Shown piece by piece: positions 1 through 6,552 of a stretch of 9,153 bases of DNA. The notes below the pieces were generated by a model. The model saw only the letters and a list, made by a program, of their open reading frames with translations. It did no database searches and was not told the origin of the DNA. Source of the stretch: Legionellales bacterium (lineage in GTDB: Bacteria > Pseudomonadota > Gammaproteobacteria > Legionellales > Legionellaceae); contig DNMA01000166.1 in NCBI GenBank assembly GCA_003489505.1, forward strand, positions 1-9,153, given 5' to 3'. Made by a program: the position numbers and the translations under genes. Every line of letters begins with the position of its first letter. Position 1 is the first letter of the stretch.

Positions 1-1428
1 CATATTCGATTTAAAATTGCAGCGGTGATGGAAAATCCTGCTCATACTGCCAAGCAACAGCCCTTTTACGCTATTCAAATTAATAATTACACAAAAAGAA
101 GAACTGGCTCTAACCCCTTATACTTTCAGTGGAGTTATGCAGCCCAACCTGGTGTGCCATGGAAAACAGTACCTCAAAAAGGTACCAACTCTGGCTCAAA
201 TGCCACTTATAGTTACGTCGATTGGCAAAATTACGATTTAGCTTTTGCAGCCAGTGAAATTGATATTGGCGATATAGTTGAACTAGTCGTTTTAGCAGCA
301 GGCTGTTCCCCGGGAGGTCATGATGGCCATGTTTATTTAGACAATGTGACTACAGCACCACTTACAGCAGGGCTTTTAATTTCTGCAGTAGGCAATCCAA
401 CAACCACTCCAGGTGGTACTATCATATACACCTATACTTATCAAAACTTTAGCTCCACAGCGACGGCATCCAGTCCAAAAATCATTGCAGCGATGCCTGT
501 CACCCAAAATTCATCCACACCATTTCCAACCATTTTCAGCCAAATTGTCCAACAACCATCATCAGGTGAAACCTGTTCTTTTATACCAAGTTCTAATACT
601 GTAGAATGTGATTTGAGTGATTTAGGACCTAATGCATTGGGTACATTTCAGTTAGAAGTAAATGTCCCTGGTGATTGGCCAACATCCTATGGCCCTATCA
701 ATAATGGCAACTATACCATTGAAGCAACTGGCCTCAATCCAGTTTTAGGGAATCTAGTTCAAACCACGATGAATCCAGCACCGCCCCCACCTGTCAATAG
801 TTTTTTAGTCGTTGATGTATCAGGATTAGGGACACCCAATCTACAAGATGGTGAGGCTTATAATGGAACCTATACCTGTACCAATACATCCTCAAACCAT
901 GCACCTCAAGCCACCTGTGATATCAGCAGTTTACCAGAGGGATTAGAAAAAGACCTTTGTAACATCACACCAGCTTCTACTGCCTGGACCTCTCCCAGCA
1001 CCATTCCAGCGGGTCAAACCGTGACTTGCACCGTCACTGGTAGTGTTTCCTCTCCTTTATCCAAGGAATATGATGTATTGGTGTCATCAAACTCCACCAA
1101 TAACACCAACTCAACAACTAATTATGCGATAGTTCCTTTTAAAATTTATAATAATCCTGTCGATATTCCAGCGACTTCCAATGGGTCTACAGTCATATCC
1201 CCTGCCCCTATTTGCTGTGGACGACCTATTTTGACTTATGATTTACCCATTAGCAGTGATTTGGCAGCTACTTACTCTGTGGTGGGAACCACAGGAAATA
1301 TTCGCTGCAGTATTGGACTAACAGGTAATAATTACTATGTCAAAGTTTATGGAAGACCAGGAACTTGTACAATTCAAGGTTTAAAAAATGGTGAGATTTC
1401 TGCGCCGCTGGTATTAGTTGCTTCTTGA
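1..1428 (+). CDS. Secreted DUF11/Ig-like repeat protein, 5' end missing
   Basis: The frame is open from base 1, so the GTG/ATG at 25-30 is probably internal and the protein begins outside the window; 475 residues are visible. Residues about 1-118 resemble a beta-sandwich module that I recall from large secreted bacterial proteins: a QQPFYAIQINN stretch, PGVPWKTV, a DWQNYD stretch, then GCSPGGH (101-107) and VYLDNV. Two DUF11/Ig-like repeats follow (about 124-226 and 268-352), joined by a PAPPPP linker near 259-264. A C-terminal beta-rich domain (about 385-475) contains a CC pair. Eleven cysteines and abundant Thr/Ser/Asn fit an exported protein with disulfides, at the surface or in the periplasm. 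No LPXTG motif, C-terminal membrane segment or Ig-protease signature is seen. The next gene starts 16 bp downstream, so they are probably cotranscribed. Exact function, such as adhesion or glycan binding, is unknown. Confidence 0.8.
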   Translation, partial: HIRFKIAAVMENPAHTAKQQPFYAIQINNYTKRRTGSNPLYFQWSYAAQPGVPWKTVPQKGTNSGSNATYSYVDWQNYDLAFAASEIDIGDIVELVVLAAGCSPGGHDGHVYLDNVTTAPLTAGLLISAVGNPTTTPGGTIIYTYTYQNFSSTATASSPKIIAAMPVTQNSSTPFPTIFSQIVQQPSSGETCSFIPSSNTVECDLSDLGPNALGTFQLEVNVPGDWPTSYGPINNGNYTIEATGLNPVLGNLVQTTMNPAPPPPVNSFLVVDVSGLGTPNLQDGEAYNGTYTCTNTSSNHAPQATCDISSLPEGLEKDLCNITPASTAWTSPSTIPAGQTVTCTVTGSVSSPLSKEYDVLVSSNSTNNTNSTTNYAIVPFKIYNNPVDIPATSNGSTVISPAPICCGRPILTYDLPISSDLAATYSVVGTTGNIRCSIGLTGNNYYVKVYGRPGTCTIQGLKNGEISAPLVLVAS

Positions 1429-1444
1429 TGCTAAGGAAGATTGA

Positions 1445-2161
1445 ATGTCTAAAATATTAAATTTAAGTAGTTTGATGATGCTGGTACCTTTTTCAGTATT
1501 AGCAGAAAAGAATTTTGAAAAAAAATGGGATGGTTTGTATTTAGGTGGGAATATTGGTGGATTTATCAATCAACCCAGCATTAATGCTCATCATGTTGCC
1601 TTCACTAATGCCAATGGCATTTGCAATCAAAAGCCAAACTACAATAGTGCGTTGATTGGCGCTCAAGCAGGTTTAAGTCACCAATTTAAATCTAAACTGG
1701 TCATGGGCATTGAGGGGGATTTTTCTTACCCGTTTACCCAAAGTACCCAAACAAGCTGCACTTGTGATTTCTATCCTCAATATTATGACCAATTTAATTT
1801 GACCTTTCGAAACCAAGGATCGATTCGAGGTCGAATTGCTTATGCCGCAAGTCAAAATATTTTGCCTTATTTTACCGCAGGTGCAAGTTTTGCGAATATG
1901 GCGGCGAACTATAACAACGAGGTTGACGATCATTACTATGGCACAAATATTCAACCTGGATGGACAGTTGGGGGCGGTCTAGAATGGGCCTATTCCAAAC
2001 AATTATCTCTTCGCATCGATTATTTTTATCAGCAATATAATAGATTGGAAATGCAAATACCTAGTATCTATGACATCTATGATTCTTCTGCTCAAGGAAT
2101 ATTTTCTTTAAACAGTCATCGCATTCAATTTGCAATAAATTATTGGTTCCCAGAATTATGA
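1445..2161 (+). CDS. Outer-membrane beta-barrel protein, Omp25/Omp31-like
   Basis: A 238-residue protein. Residues 1-20 form a signal peptide with a VLA/EK cleavage site. The mature N-terminus has the WDGLYLGGNIGG pattern typical of small 8-stranded barrels of the OMP_b-brl class (Omp25/Omp31, opacity-type). Further family signs are alternating strands such as GSIRGRIAYA, LPYFTAGASFAN, GWTVGGGLEWA and LSLRIDYFYQQY. The last strand ends in an aromatic (IQFAINYWF) followed by only three residues, suitable as a Bam-recognition signal. Cys60, Cys105 and Cys107 fall in likely loop segments, an odd number for this class. The ATG is preceded by an AAGGAAG ribosome binding site (about 1433-1439), and the gene sits 16 bp behind the secreted repeat protein. 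It could serve in adhesion, host interaction or membrane stability; the sequence does not decide. Confidence 0.85.
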   Translation: MSKILNLSSLMMLVPFSVLAEKNFEKKWDGLYLGGNIGGFINQPSINAHHVAFTNANGICNQKPNYNSALIGAQAGLSHQFKSKLVMGIEGDFSYPFTQSTQTSCTCDFYPQYYDQFNLTFRNQGSIRGRIAYAASQNILPYFTAGASFANMAANYNNEVDDHYYGTNIQPGWTVGGGLEWAYSKQLSLRIDYFYQQYNRLEMQIPSIYDIYDSSAQGIFSLNSHRIQFAINYWFPEL

Positions 2162-2190
2162 TTGATCATGAACTAAGCCTCATCTATAAT
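2162..2190 (+). promoter_or_regulatory. Sigma70-like promoter P1 upstream of second barrel gene
   Basis: TTGATC (2162-2167) and a perfect TATAAT (2185-2190) are separated by 17 bp. The -35 box begins at the base after the stop codon of the preceding gene. The predicted start of transcription is near 2197, leaving a leader of about 85 nt. This is a consensus match only. Confidence 0.55.
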
Positions 2191-2193
2191 ACG

Positions 2194-2222
2194 TTGATTC
2201 TTTGTTAAATCATGCAATAATA
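2194..2222 (+). promoter_or_regulatory. Sigma70-like promoter P2, in tandem with P1
   Basis: TTGATT (2194-2199) and AATAAT (2217-2222) are 17 bp apart, exactly 32 bp downstream of the P1 boxes. The predicted start is near 2229, so the hairpin at 2243-2262 would lie in the leader of both transcripts. It is weaker than P1 and could be chance in AT-rich DNA. Confidence 0.35.
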
Positions 2223-2242
2223 AAATCTGTCAAAGGACTTCA

Positions 2243-2262
2243 CTTACAAAAAGATTTGTAAG
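2243..2262 (+). promoter_or_regulatory. Perfect 8-bp hairpin in the leader of the second barrel gene
   Basis: CTTACAAA (2243-2250) and TTTGTAAG (2255-2262) pair perfectly across an AAGA tetraloop. The hairpin is followed by GGGTATTTT and then the AAGGA ribosome binding site (about 2271-2275). With no clean T-tract it is a poor intrinsic terminator for the first barrel gene. A 5' mRNA stabiliser or a regulatory site in the leader fits better. The structure is visible; its role is inferred. Confidence 0.45.
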
Positions 2263-2281
2263 GGTATTTTAAGGAAAAATT

Positions 2282-2917
2282 ATGTTACGACGGCTTTTAA
2301 TACCATTATTTTTAATCACAACATCCTATGCAGCTACACCTATTGATGGATTATATTCAGTCGGATTTGGTGGGCTCGCCTTAGTTCCAGGTAACTTCAA
2401 TAACTATATCAATAACTATCAAGTCAATAGCAGCAAGTATAACTCAGGCTTTGATGCGGGTGGCGCGCTAGGTTATAAACAAGCTTTTTGGCGTTATGAA
2501 GCTGAAGTCACTTATATTAAAGCTGACCTCAATCGAGTACAAATCAATCAAATCACTTATAACAATCCAACCACAAATGGCTATAGTCAAGGATTGGTGG
2601 GCTTACTTAATGCTTACATCGACCTCCCTTATAAGCAAGCTACATTATTACAACCTTTTATAGGTGCAGGTCTTGGATATGCATGGATTCAAAATCATCT
2701 TAATCTACAGCCTATTATTAATTCAACCATCAATAACAACTCTTTTGCGTATCAAGGTACGGTAGGACTTACCTTTCATTTTTCAGAAAATTATGCTTTA
2801 AATTTTGCCTACCGCTATGTCGGCACAACACACATGGATAGTTTAGGCAGTACCTTTGGGGCCCATTTAATCAATGGTGGTGTGATATATCGTTTTGATG
2901 AGTGTGAATTTAAATAG
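2282..2917 (+). CDS. Outer-membrane beta-barrel protein (second of three)
   Basis: A 211-residue protein with a short, strongly hydrophobic signal peptide (MLRRLLIP..., cleavage near SYA/ATP, residue 17). The mature part alternates amphipathic strands and Asn/Tyr-rich loops: DGLYSVGFGG, FDAGGALGYKQ, WRYEAEVTYIKA, LQPFIGAGLGYAWIQN, YALNFAYRYVG. The GAGLGYA strand is typical of OmpA-like/opacity-type 8-stranded barrels. The last strand (INGGVIYRF) has the aromatic end of a Bam signal, followed by a DECEFK tail with the only cysteine in the protein. An AAGGA site lies 6 bases before the ATG. Shared motifs with the next gene (PFxGxGxGYAxxxN) suggest the two are diverged paralogues. It is the first gene behind the tandem promoters. 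Specific role is unknown. Confidence 0.85.
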   Translation: MLRRLLIPLFLITTSYAATPIDGLYSVGFGGLALVPGNFNNYINNYQVNSSKYNSGFDAGGALGYKQAFWRYEAEVTYIKADLNRVQINQITYNNPTTNGYSQGLVGLLNAYIDLPYKQATLLQPFIGAGLGYAWIQNHLNLQPIINSTINNNSFAYQGTVGLTFHFSENYALNFAYRYVGTTHMDSLGSTFGAHLINGGVIYRFDECEFK

Positions 2918-2925
2918 GAATTTTT

Positions 2926-3714
2926 ATGAATCTTAAAACCAAGCTGGGATGCTCCTTACTTTTAACTGCTGCTAATCAAATTTATGCTTTAAATCCTACG
3001 CCAGGCGTCTATGCTGGCGTCATCGTCGGCGGATCAGGTCAACTTTCCCAAAACGCATCATATTTAAAACCCTTTATAGACTATCAAGTACAATCAAATA
3101 CTACTTTAGGTCAACGCGTTCAAGAATTAATTGATAAAAGAAATAGTAACGCCAATCGGACATATAGCCTCAATTATAATATTTTGGGTCTGGTTGGCGG
3201 TCAAATTGGTTATCGTTATGATAAATTTCGTTTTGAAGGAGAGGTTTTTTACAACTCTGCACCTTATAAAAATTTCAGGATTAGCAATGGTGTGGATACT
3301 TTGACATTAAGTAATGATGATACACAAGATAATTATATTTCAGGTAGCACAGATACCACGGGCATCATGTTCAACATGTTTTTAGATTTGTTACCACCTG
3401 ACTACATTGACTCCAATTTTGCACCTTTTTTAGGCATTGGTGGCGGTTATGCACGAGTACGAAATAACTTCCAATTTTTTGTAGAGGGAGAGCAAGTGAA
3501 CCAATACCGTGAAAGCCGCACACAAGGCGCGGCTGCTGGACAACTCATGGCTGGCGTTTTATATTTCTTAGATGATTTTAGTAATTTTGGCATAGATTTT
3601 AGATTCTTCTCAACCGCAAAAATCAATCCTAATATTGGTCCATTAGGTTATTCTTATAACGCCCAATTTGCTTCAATCAACTTAACATTTAATGGAGCAT
3701 TGAACTTTGGTTAA
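2926..3714 (+). CDS. Outer-membrane beta-barrel protein (third of three)
   Basis: A 262-residue protein with a signal peptide ending near IYA/LNP (residue 21). The mature chain starts PTPGVYAGVIVGG, like its neighbours, and shows barrel strands such as ILGLVGGQIGYRY, KFRFEGEVFYN, FAPFLGIGGGYARVRN and FGIDFRFFST. The final strands contain ASINLTFNGALNF. Apart from Cys9 in the signal peptide no cysteine is seen. It is about 50 residues longer than the previous barrel, mainly because of loops rich in Asp, Asn, Thr and Arg, which would face outward. The ribosome binding site AGGA overlaps the previous stop codon (2915-2919), and this gene's own stop overlaps the rpe start by 8 bp, so both neighbours are probably translationally coupled to it. 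Confidence 0.85.
   Translation: MNLKTKLGCSLLLTAANQIYALNPTPGVYAGVIVGGSGQLSQNASYLKPFIDYQVQSNTTLGQRVQELIDKRNSNANRTYSLNYNILGLVGGQIGYRYDKFRFEGEVFYNSAPYKNFRISNGVDTLTLSNDDTQDNYISGSTDTTGIMFNMFLDLLPPDYIDSNFAPFLGIGGGYARVRNNFQFFVEGEQVNQYRESRTQGAAAGQLMAGVLYFLDDFSNFGIDFRFFSTAKINPNIGPLGYSYNAQFASINLTFNGALNFG
3694..3709 (+). promoter_or_regulatory. Ribosome binding site and TTG start of rpe
   Basis: GGAG at 3694-3697 lies 9 bases before a TTG codon at 3707-3709, all inside the last codons of the third barrel gene. The next in-frame ATG comes far into the conserved barrel core (the MDNHYVPN region), so TTG is the only start that keeps the catalytic N-terminal strand with Ser9. Confidence 0.7.
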
Positions 3715-4357
3715 GCATCATCTTTGGCCATCACTTTTAGCTGCCAATCTTTTAAATCTGCAAAAAGATATTAAGACTTTACAAGCGCATGATGTCAATC
3801 AGATTCATTTAGATATTATGGACAATCACTATGTCCCTAACTTAAGTTTTGGTCCGGATTTTTGCCGACAAATTCATCAGAAATTTTCACAAATCATTAT
3901 CGATGTACATCTAATGATTCATCCTGTTCAGTCAATGATTGAGACTTTTGCAAAAGCTGGCGCTCATCGGATATCTATCCATGCAGATGCTTGTACCCAT
4001 TTGCATCATTCTCTTCATGCCATCAAAAAACTTGGCTGCCAGGCAGGATTAGCCATTAATCCTGGAGAATCTATTGAGCATTTACAATGGTGTCATCACT
4101 TATTAGACTATATTCTAATCATGACCGTTAACCCGGGATTTGGTGGCCAAAAAATAATTCCTGAAGTTTATCAGAAAATTCAAAAAATTCATGACCTGTA
4201 CCCTCACTTGAGTATCATGGTAGATGGTGGCGTGGATTTATTAAACATCAAGGATTTAAAACAGTATGGTGCTCAGGATTTTGTTGTAGGTTCTGCTTTA
4301 TTTCAAGCAAATGATTTTCCTCAGTGTATTTCACCCTTTTTAGAGATGACTTCATAA
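3707..4357 (+). CDS. rpe: Ribulose-phosphate 3-epimerase
   Basis: This cytoplasmic TIM-barrel enzyme interconverts D-ribulose 5-phosphate and D-xylulose 5-phosphate in the non-oxidative pentose phosphate pathway. The 216 residues match the family length. Signature segments are all present: PSLLAAN (Ser9), HLDIMDNHYVPN (His34, Asp36), IDVHLM (His68), NPGFGGQ (142-148, phosphate and loop region) and MVDGGV (catalytic Asp173). The two Asp and two His residues form the metal site known in this family. The usual APSIL near the N-terminus reads WPSLL here, a small departure. Start is TTG with a GGAG site, overlapping the upstream barrel gene by 8 bp; slt follows after one base. Placement between outer-membrane proteins and a murein hydrolase is unusual, and expression is probably tied to the barrel operon. 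Confidence 0.97.
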   Translation: MVKHHLWPSLLAANLLNLQKDIKTLQAHDVNQIHLDIMDNHYVPNLSFGPDFCRQIHQKFSQIIIDVHLMIHPVQSMIETFAKAGAHRISIHADACTHLHHSLHAIKKLGCQAGLAINPGESIEHLQWCHHLLDYILIMTVNPGFGGQKIIPEVYQKIQKIHDLYPHLSIMVDGGVDLLNIKDLKQYGAQDFVVGSALFQANDFPQCISPFLEMTS

Positions 4358-4358
4358 G

Positions 4359-6161
4359 ATGTTTTTAAGAATTTTATTTGGGCTTTTTTTTGCAACTTCA
4401 GCATTTTCAATTTCAAGTAGTGCTTATCTTGAAAAATTCAGTAATTATCGTTACTGGTCTGCGCATCTGCCACCTCAATATAATCCTCAATTAGTTAATT
4501 TTATTAATCAACCAGGCCCATTGGCCAAAAAACTCAGAGAGAAATGGTTGGCATTTCTCGGTGAAAAACAAAACTGGCCGCTTATTGCTCAATACTATCA
4601 GCCTTCCAATTCGACTGTCATACAATGTCACGTAGCCTTTGCTTATTGGCACGAACATCAAACACAAAAAGCTATCCAGATTGCAACACCCCTTTGGTTA
4701 GTGGGTCATCAGCAACCTATTGCCTGTGATAGAATATTTCAGGTATTAAACCGTCAACACGATTGGCGAGCTAAATACCGAAACCGTCGTATCAAATTAG
4801 CGTTGGATGAAAAAAATCTTTTGCTTGCGAGACAATTATTAAATCATGGCGGCATTTTTGACAAATTAGCATCAGATCAATTTGCAAAGATTCATAATCA
4901 ACCGGAAGCAATCACCAAACTTAAACATGGCCCTTGGCATGCAGAAGAGACCTTATATGCCCTCAAAAGAATGGTTCTATTAAATCGCTCGGATACGAAT
5001 GTTCAAAAGTATTATCATTTGGCATTAAGCCATCAATGGTTAGGTGATGACCAACAACAAAGATTTGCAAGTTTTATGTCATTGTACATGGCCATGCGTA
5101 ATAAAGAACAAACAATTTCTTGGTTCTCAAAAATTAGACCACAGTATTACGATGAGTCCGTCTTAGAATGGCAGATGCGCTATGCATTGCTTCACCAAAG
5201 ATGGGCTCGTGTTAAAACTATGATTTTAAAAATGAAAAAGCCTCTTAATTCTGAGCAGACTTATTGGTTAGCCCGTGCAGAACTCAAATTACACCAAAAC
5301 GAATTAGCCTTAAAAAGGTTAGCACGATTATCTAAAGAAAGAAGCTATTATGGTTTTCTGGCCAGTCTTCAATTGCGCACACCCTTTTCATTTCAAGAAA
5401 GTGCTAGTTGCCACAATTACCAAGCCTTACGCCCCTACTCGCCCATATTGAATGAAATCAGACAAGCTTATCAACAAAAATATGTCGGTAAGGCCTCACA
5501 ATTGATTAATGATTTTATGTTAGAGTTACCCAGAAACCAACAATGCGCAATGGTTGATTGGGTGAGTAACCAGCTCAATTGGACTAGTCAGGCTATCTTT
5601 TTAAGCAATCAGCCGCATCTATTTAATCAAGTCAGTGTTCGCTTTCCAGTTAAATATGTCAGCATCGTTCAACAGCAATCTCGCTATAATCATCTCAATC
5701 CCGAGTTTGTTTACTCCATTATTCGTCAAGAAAGTGCATTTCACCCGGAAATTGTCTCACCTGTTGGCGCAAAAGGATTGATGCAACTCATGCCCAGAAC
5801 AGCAAATCTTATCAGTAAACGTTACCATATTCGTTACAAAAATGAAAAAGACTTGTTTAATGGCCCCAAAAATATTGAATTGGGTACGCGTTATCTAAAT
5901 GATTTAAATCGAAGTCTTAAACACCCTTTATTGGTTGCAGCTGCCTACAATGCTGGTCCACAAGCAGCAATGAACTGGGTCAGAACCTATCCTGCGCCAG
6001 ACATTGTTACTTGGATTGACACCCTACCCTGGAAAGAAACCAGAAATTACCTCAAAAATATCGTAGCATTTAATGTCATTTATCAGCATCGCTTACATAA
6101 AAAGGTCAATATTCGGGAGGTTCTCAAGCCACTTCCTGGTCAAAATCAGCGCGCAATTTGA
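4359..6161 (+). CDS. slt: Soluble lytic murein transglycosylase, Slt70 family
   Basis: This periplasmic enzyme cleaves the MurNAc-GlcNAc bond of peptidoglycan to give 1,6-anhydromuropeptides. It has 600 residues, slightly shorter than the E. coli protein. A signal peptide ends near SSA (residue 22). Residues about 30-420 are helix-rich and alpha/alpha-repeat-like, as in the ring-shaped U and L domains of Slt70. The C-terminal goose-lysozyme-like domain (about 430-585) has IIRQESAF with catalytic Glu458, SPVGAKGLMQLMP (467-479), AAYNAGP (to 534) and ETRNYLKNI (from 560), the standard family-1 signature set. The ATG follows the rpe stop by one base and has only a weak, distant AGAG site, so translational coupling is likely. 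Its 3' end overlaps the convergent membrane gene by 16 bp. A probable terminator lies at 6198-6231. Confidence 0.96.
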   Translation: MFLRILFGLFFATSAFSISSSAYLEKFSNYRYWSAHLPPQYNPQLVNFINQPGPLAKKLREKWLAFLGEKQNWPLIAQYYQPSNSTVIQCHVAFAYWHEHQTQKAIQIATPLWLVGHQQPIACDRIFQVLNRQHDWRAKYRNRRIKLALDEKNLLLARQLLNHGGIFDKLASDQFAKIHNQPEAITKLKHGPWHAEETLYALKRMVLLNRSDTNVQKYYHLALSHQWLGDDQQQRFASFMSLYMAMRNKEQTISWFSKIRPQYYDESVLEWQMRYALLHQRWARVKTMILKMKKPLNSEQTYWLARAELKLHQNELALKRLARLSKERSYYGFLASLQLRTPFSFQESASCHNYQALRPYSPILNEIRQAYQQKYVGKASQLINDFMLELPRNQQCAMVDWVSNQLNWTSQAIFLSNQPHLFNQVSVRFPVKYVSIVQQQSRYNHLNPEFVYSIIRQESAFHPEIVSPVGAKGLMQLMPRTANLISKRYHIRYKNEKDLFNGPKNIELGTRYLNDLNRSLKHPLLVAAAYNAGPQAAMNWVRTYPAPDIVTWIDTLPWKETRNYLKNIVAFNVIYQHRLHKKVNIREVLKPLPGQNQRAI

Positions 6162-6520
6162 AAGTACATCCATTTAAATTGATGATAATCTTGTGCTGAT
6201 ATTTGGTCTTTTAAGAGAAAATATCTTTTTTGCTTACCAACAAAAACGATGACCCAGCCAAAATCCAATAGTTTTAGAGGCTCATCTTCTAAAATATATT
6301 GGGAATAATGAAATAACATACCAGAAGCACTGAATTCTATGCCTTTTAGTATCAATAAATGAGAATGTAGTGATAAAAATAAAAAGCAGAATAAAATTGA
6401 AAAGTAATGCTGATTAAAAGCGCTAATTAACAAGAAAAAACAGGATGCTAGCAATATAGCCAGTTGATATTTTTTAAATAATAATGATGAGGATAATTTA
6501 AACATAAAAAAAGTGGCCAT
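6146..6520 (-). CDS. Small inner-membrane protein, YgfX-like
   Basis: A protein of up to 124 residues with two adjacent hydrophobic helices near the N-terminus (about 18-35 and 38-58). A short beta-rich cytoplasmic part follows, ending KQKRYFLLKDQISAQDYHQFKWMYFQ. That layout, with a FKLSSSLL start and a final block resembling 'xLxLxxDSMxxxxxRxLRxxL', matches the YgfX (CptA, PF07254) family; this is pattern memory, not an alignment. YgfX is partnered with SdhE in E. coli, but no sdhE lies here. The start is uncertain: the ATG at 6520 sits in the loop of the upstream terminator, while the ATG at 6505 directly follows its T-tract and gives a 119-residue protein that agrees better with the family N-terminus. 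Neither has a clear ribosome binding site. The 3' end overlaps slt. Confidence 0.6.
   Translation of the reverse strand: MATFFMFKLSSSLLFKKYQLAILLASCFFLLISAFNQHYFSILFCFLFLSLHSHLLILKGIEFSASGMLFHYSQYILEDEPLKLLDFGWVIVFVGKQKRYFLLKDQISAQDYHQFKWMYFQIAR
6198..6231 (+). terminator. Probable intrinsic terminator of the barrel-rpe-slt operon
   Basis: GATATTT (6198-6204) pairs with AAATATC (6219-6225), and TCT/AGA (6207-6209, 6214-6216) can close an inner 3-bp stem. Six T residues (6226-6231) follow directly. The stem is AT-rich, so efficiency is doubtful, but its position 37 bp after the slt stop fits. It lies inside the convergent gene. Confidence 0.45.
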
Positions 6521-6529
6521 CAGGCCACT
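6506..6529 (-). terminator. Intrinsic terminator of the small basic protein gene
   Basis: On the reverse strand AGTGGCC (6529-6523) pairs with GGCCACT (6518-6512) around a TGAT loop and runs into seven T residues (6512-6506). It is the most GC-rich stem of the hairpins described here and lies 24 bp after the stop codon of the 74-residue gene. The forward strand has no T-tract, so it acts in one direction. It overlaps the start of the YgfX-like gene. Confidence 0.85.
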
Positions 6530-6552
6530 GTATCAATAAAGAGAAAAAAATA

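Noticed and set aside
25..30. GTG/ATG pair as the true start of the secreted repeat protein
   Set aside because: The frame stays open to base 1, there is no signal peptide after these codons, and the conserved domain already begins before them.
413..604. 63-codon forward frame inside the secreted protein gene
   Set aside because: It lies wholly in another frame of a clear gene, with no ribosome binding site or recognisable protein features.
1673..1954. 93-codon reverse frame opposite the first barrel gene
   Set aside because: It is antisense to a well-supported gene and the product looks like random composition.
2243..2264. Hairpin as the intrinsic terminator of the first barrel gene
   Set aside because: The stem is AT-rich and followed by GGGTATTTT, not a T-tract, and it lies downstream of both promoter candidates, so it was listed as a leader element instead.
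6172..6179. ATTTAAAT palindrome after slt
   Set aside because: Short AT-rich palindromes are expected by chance in this composition and no loop or T-tract accompanies it.
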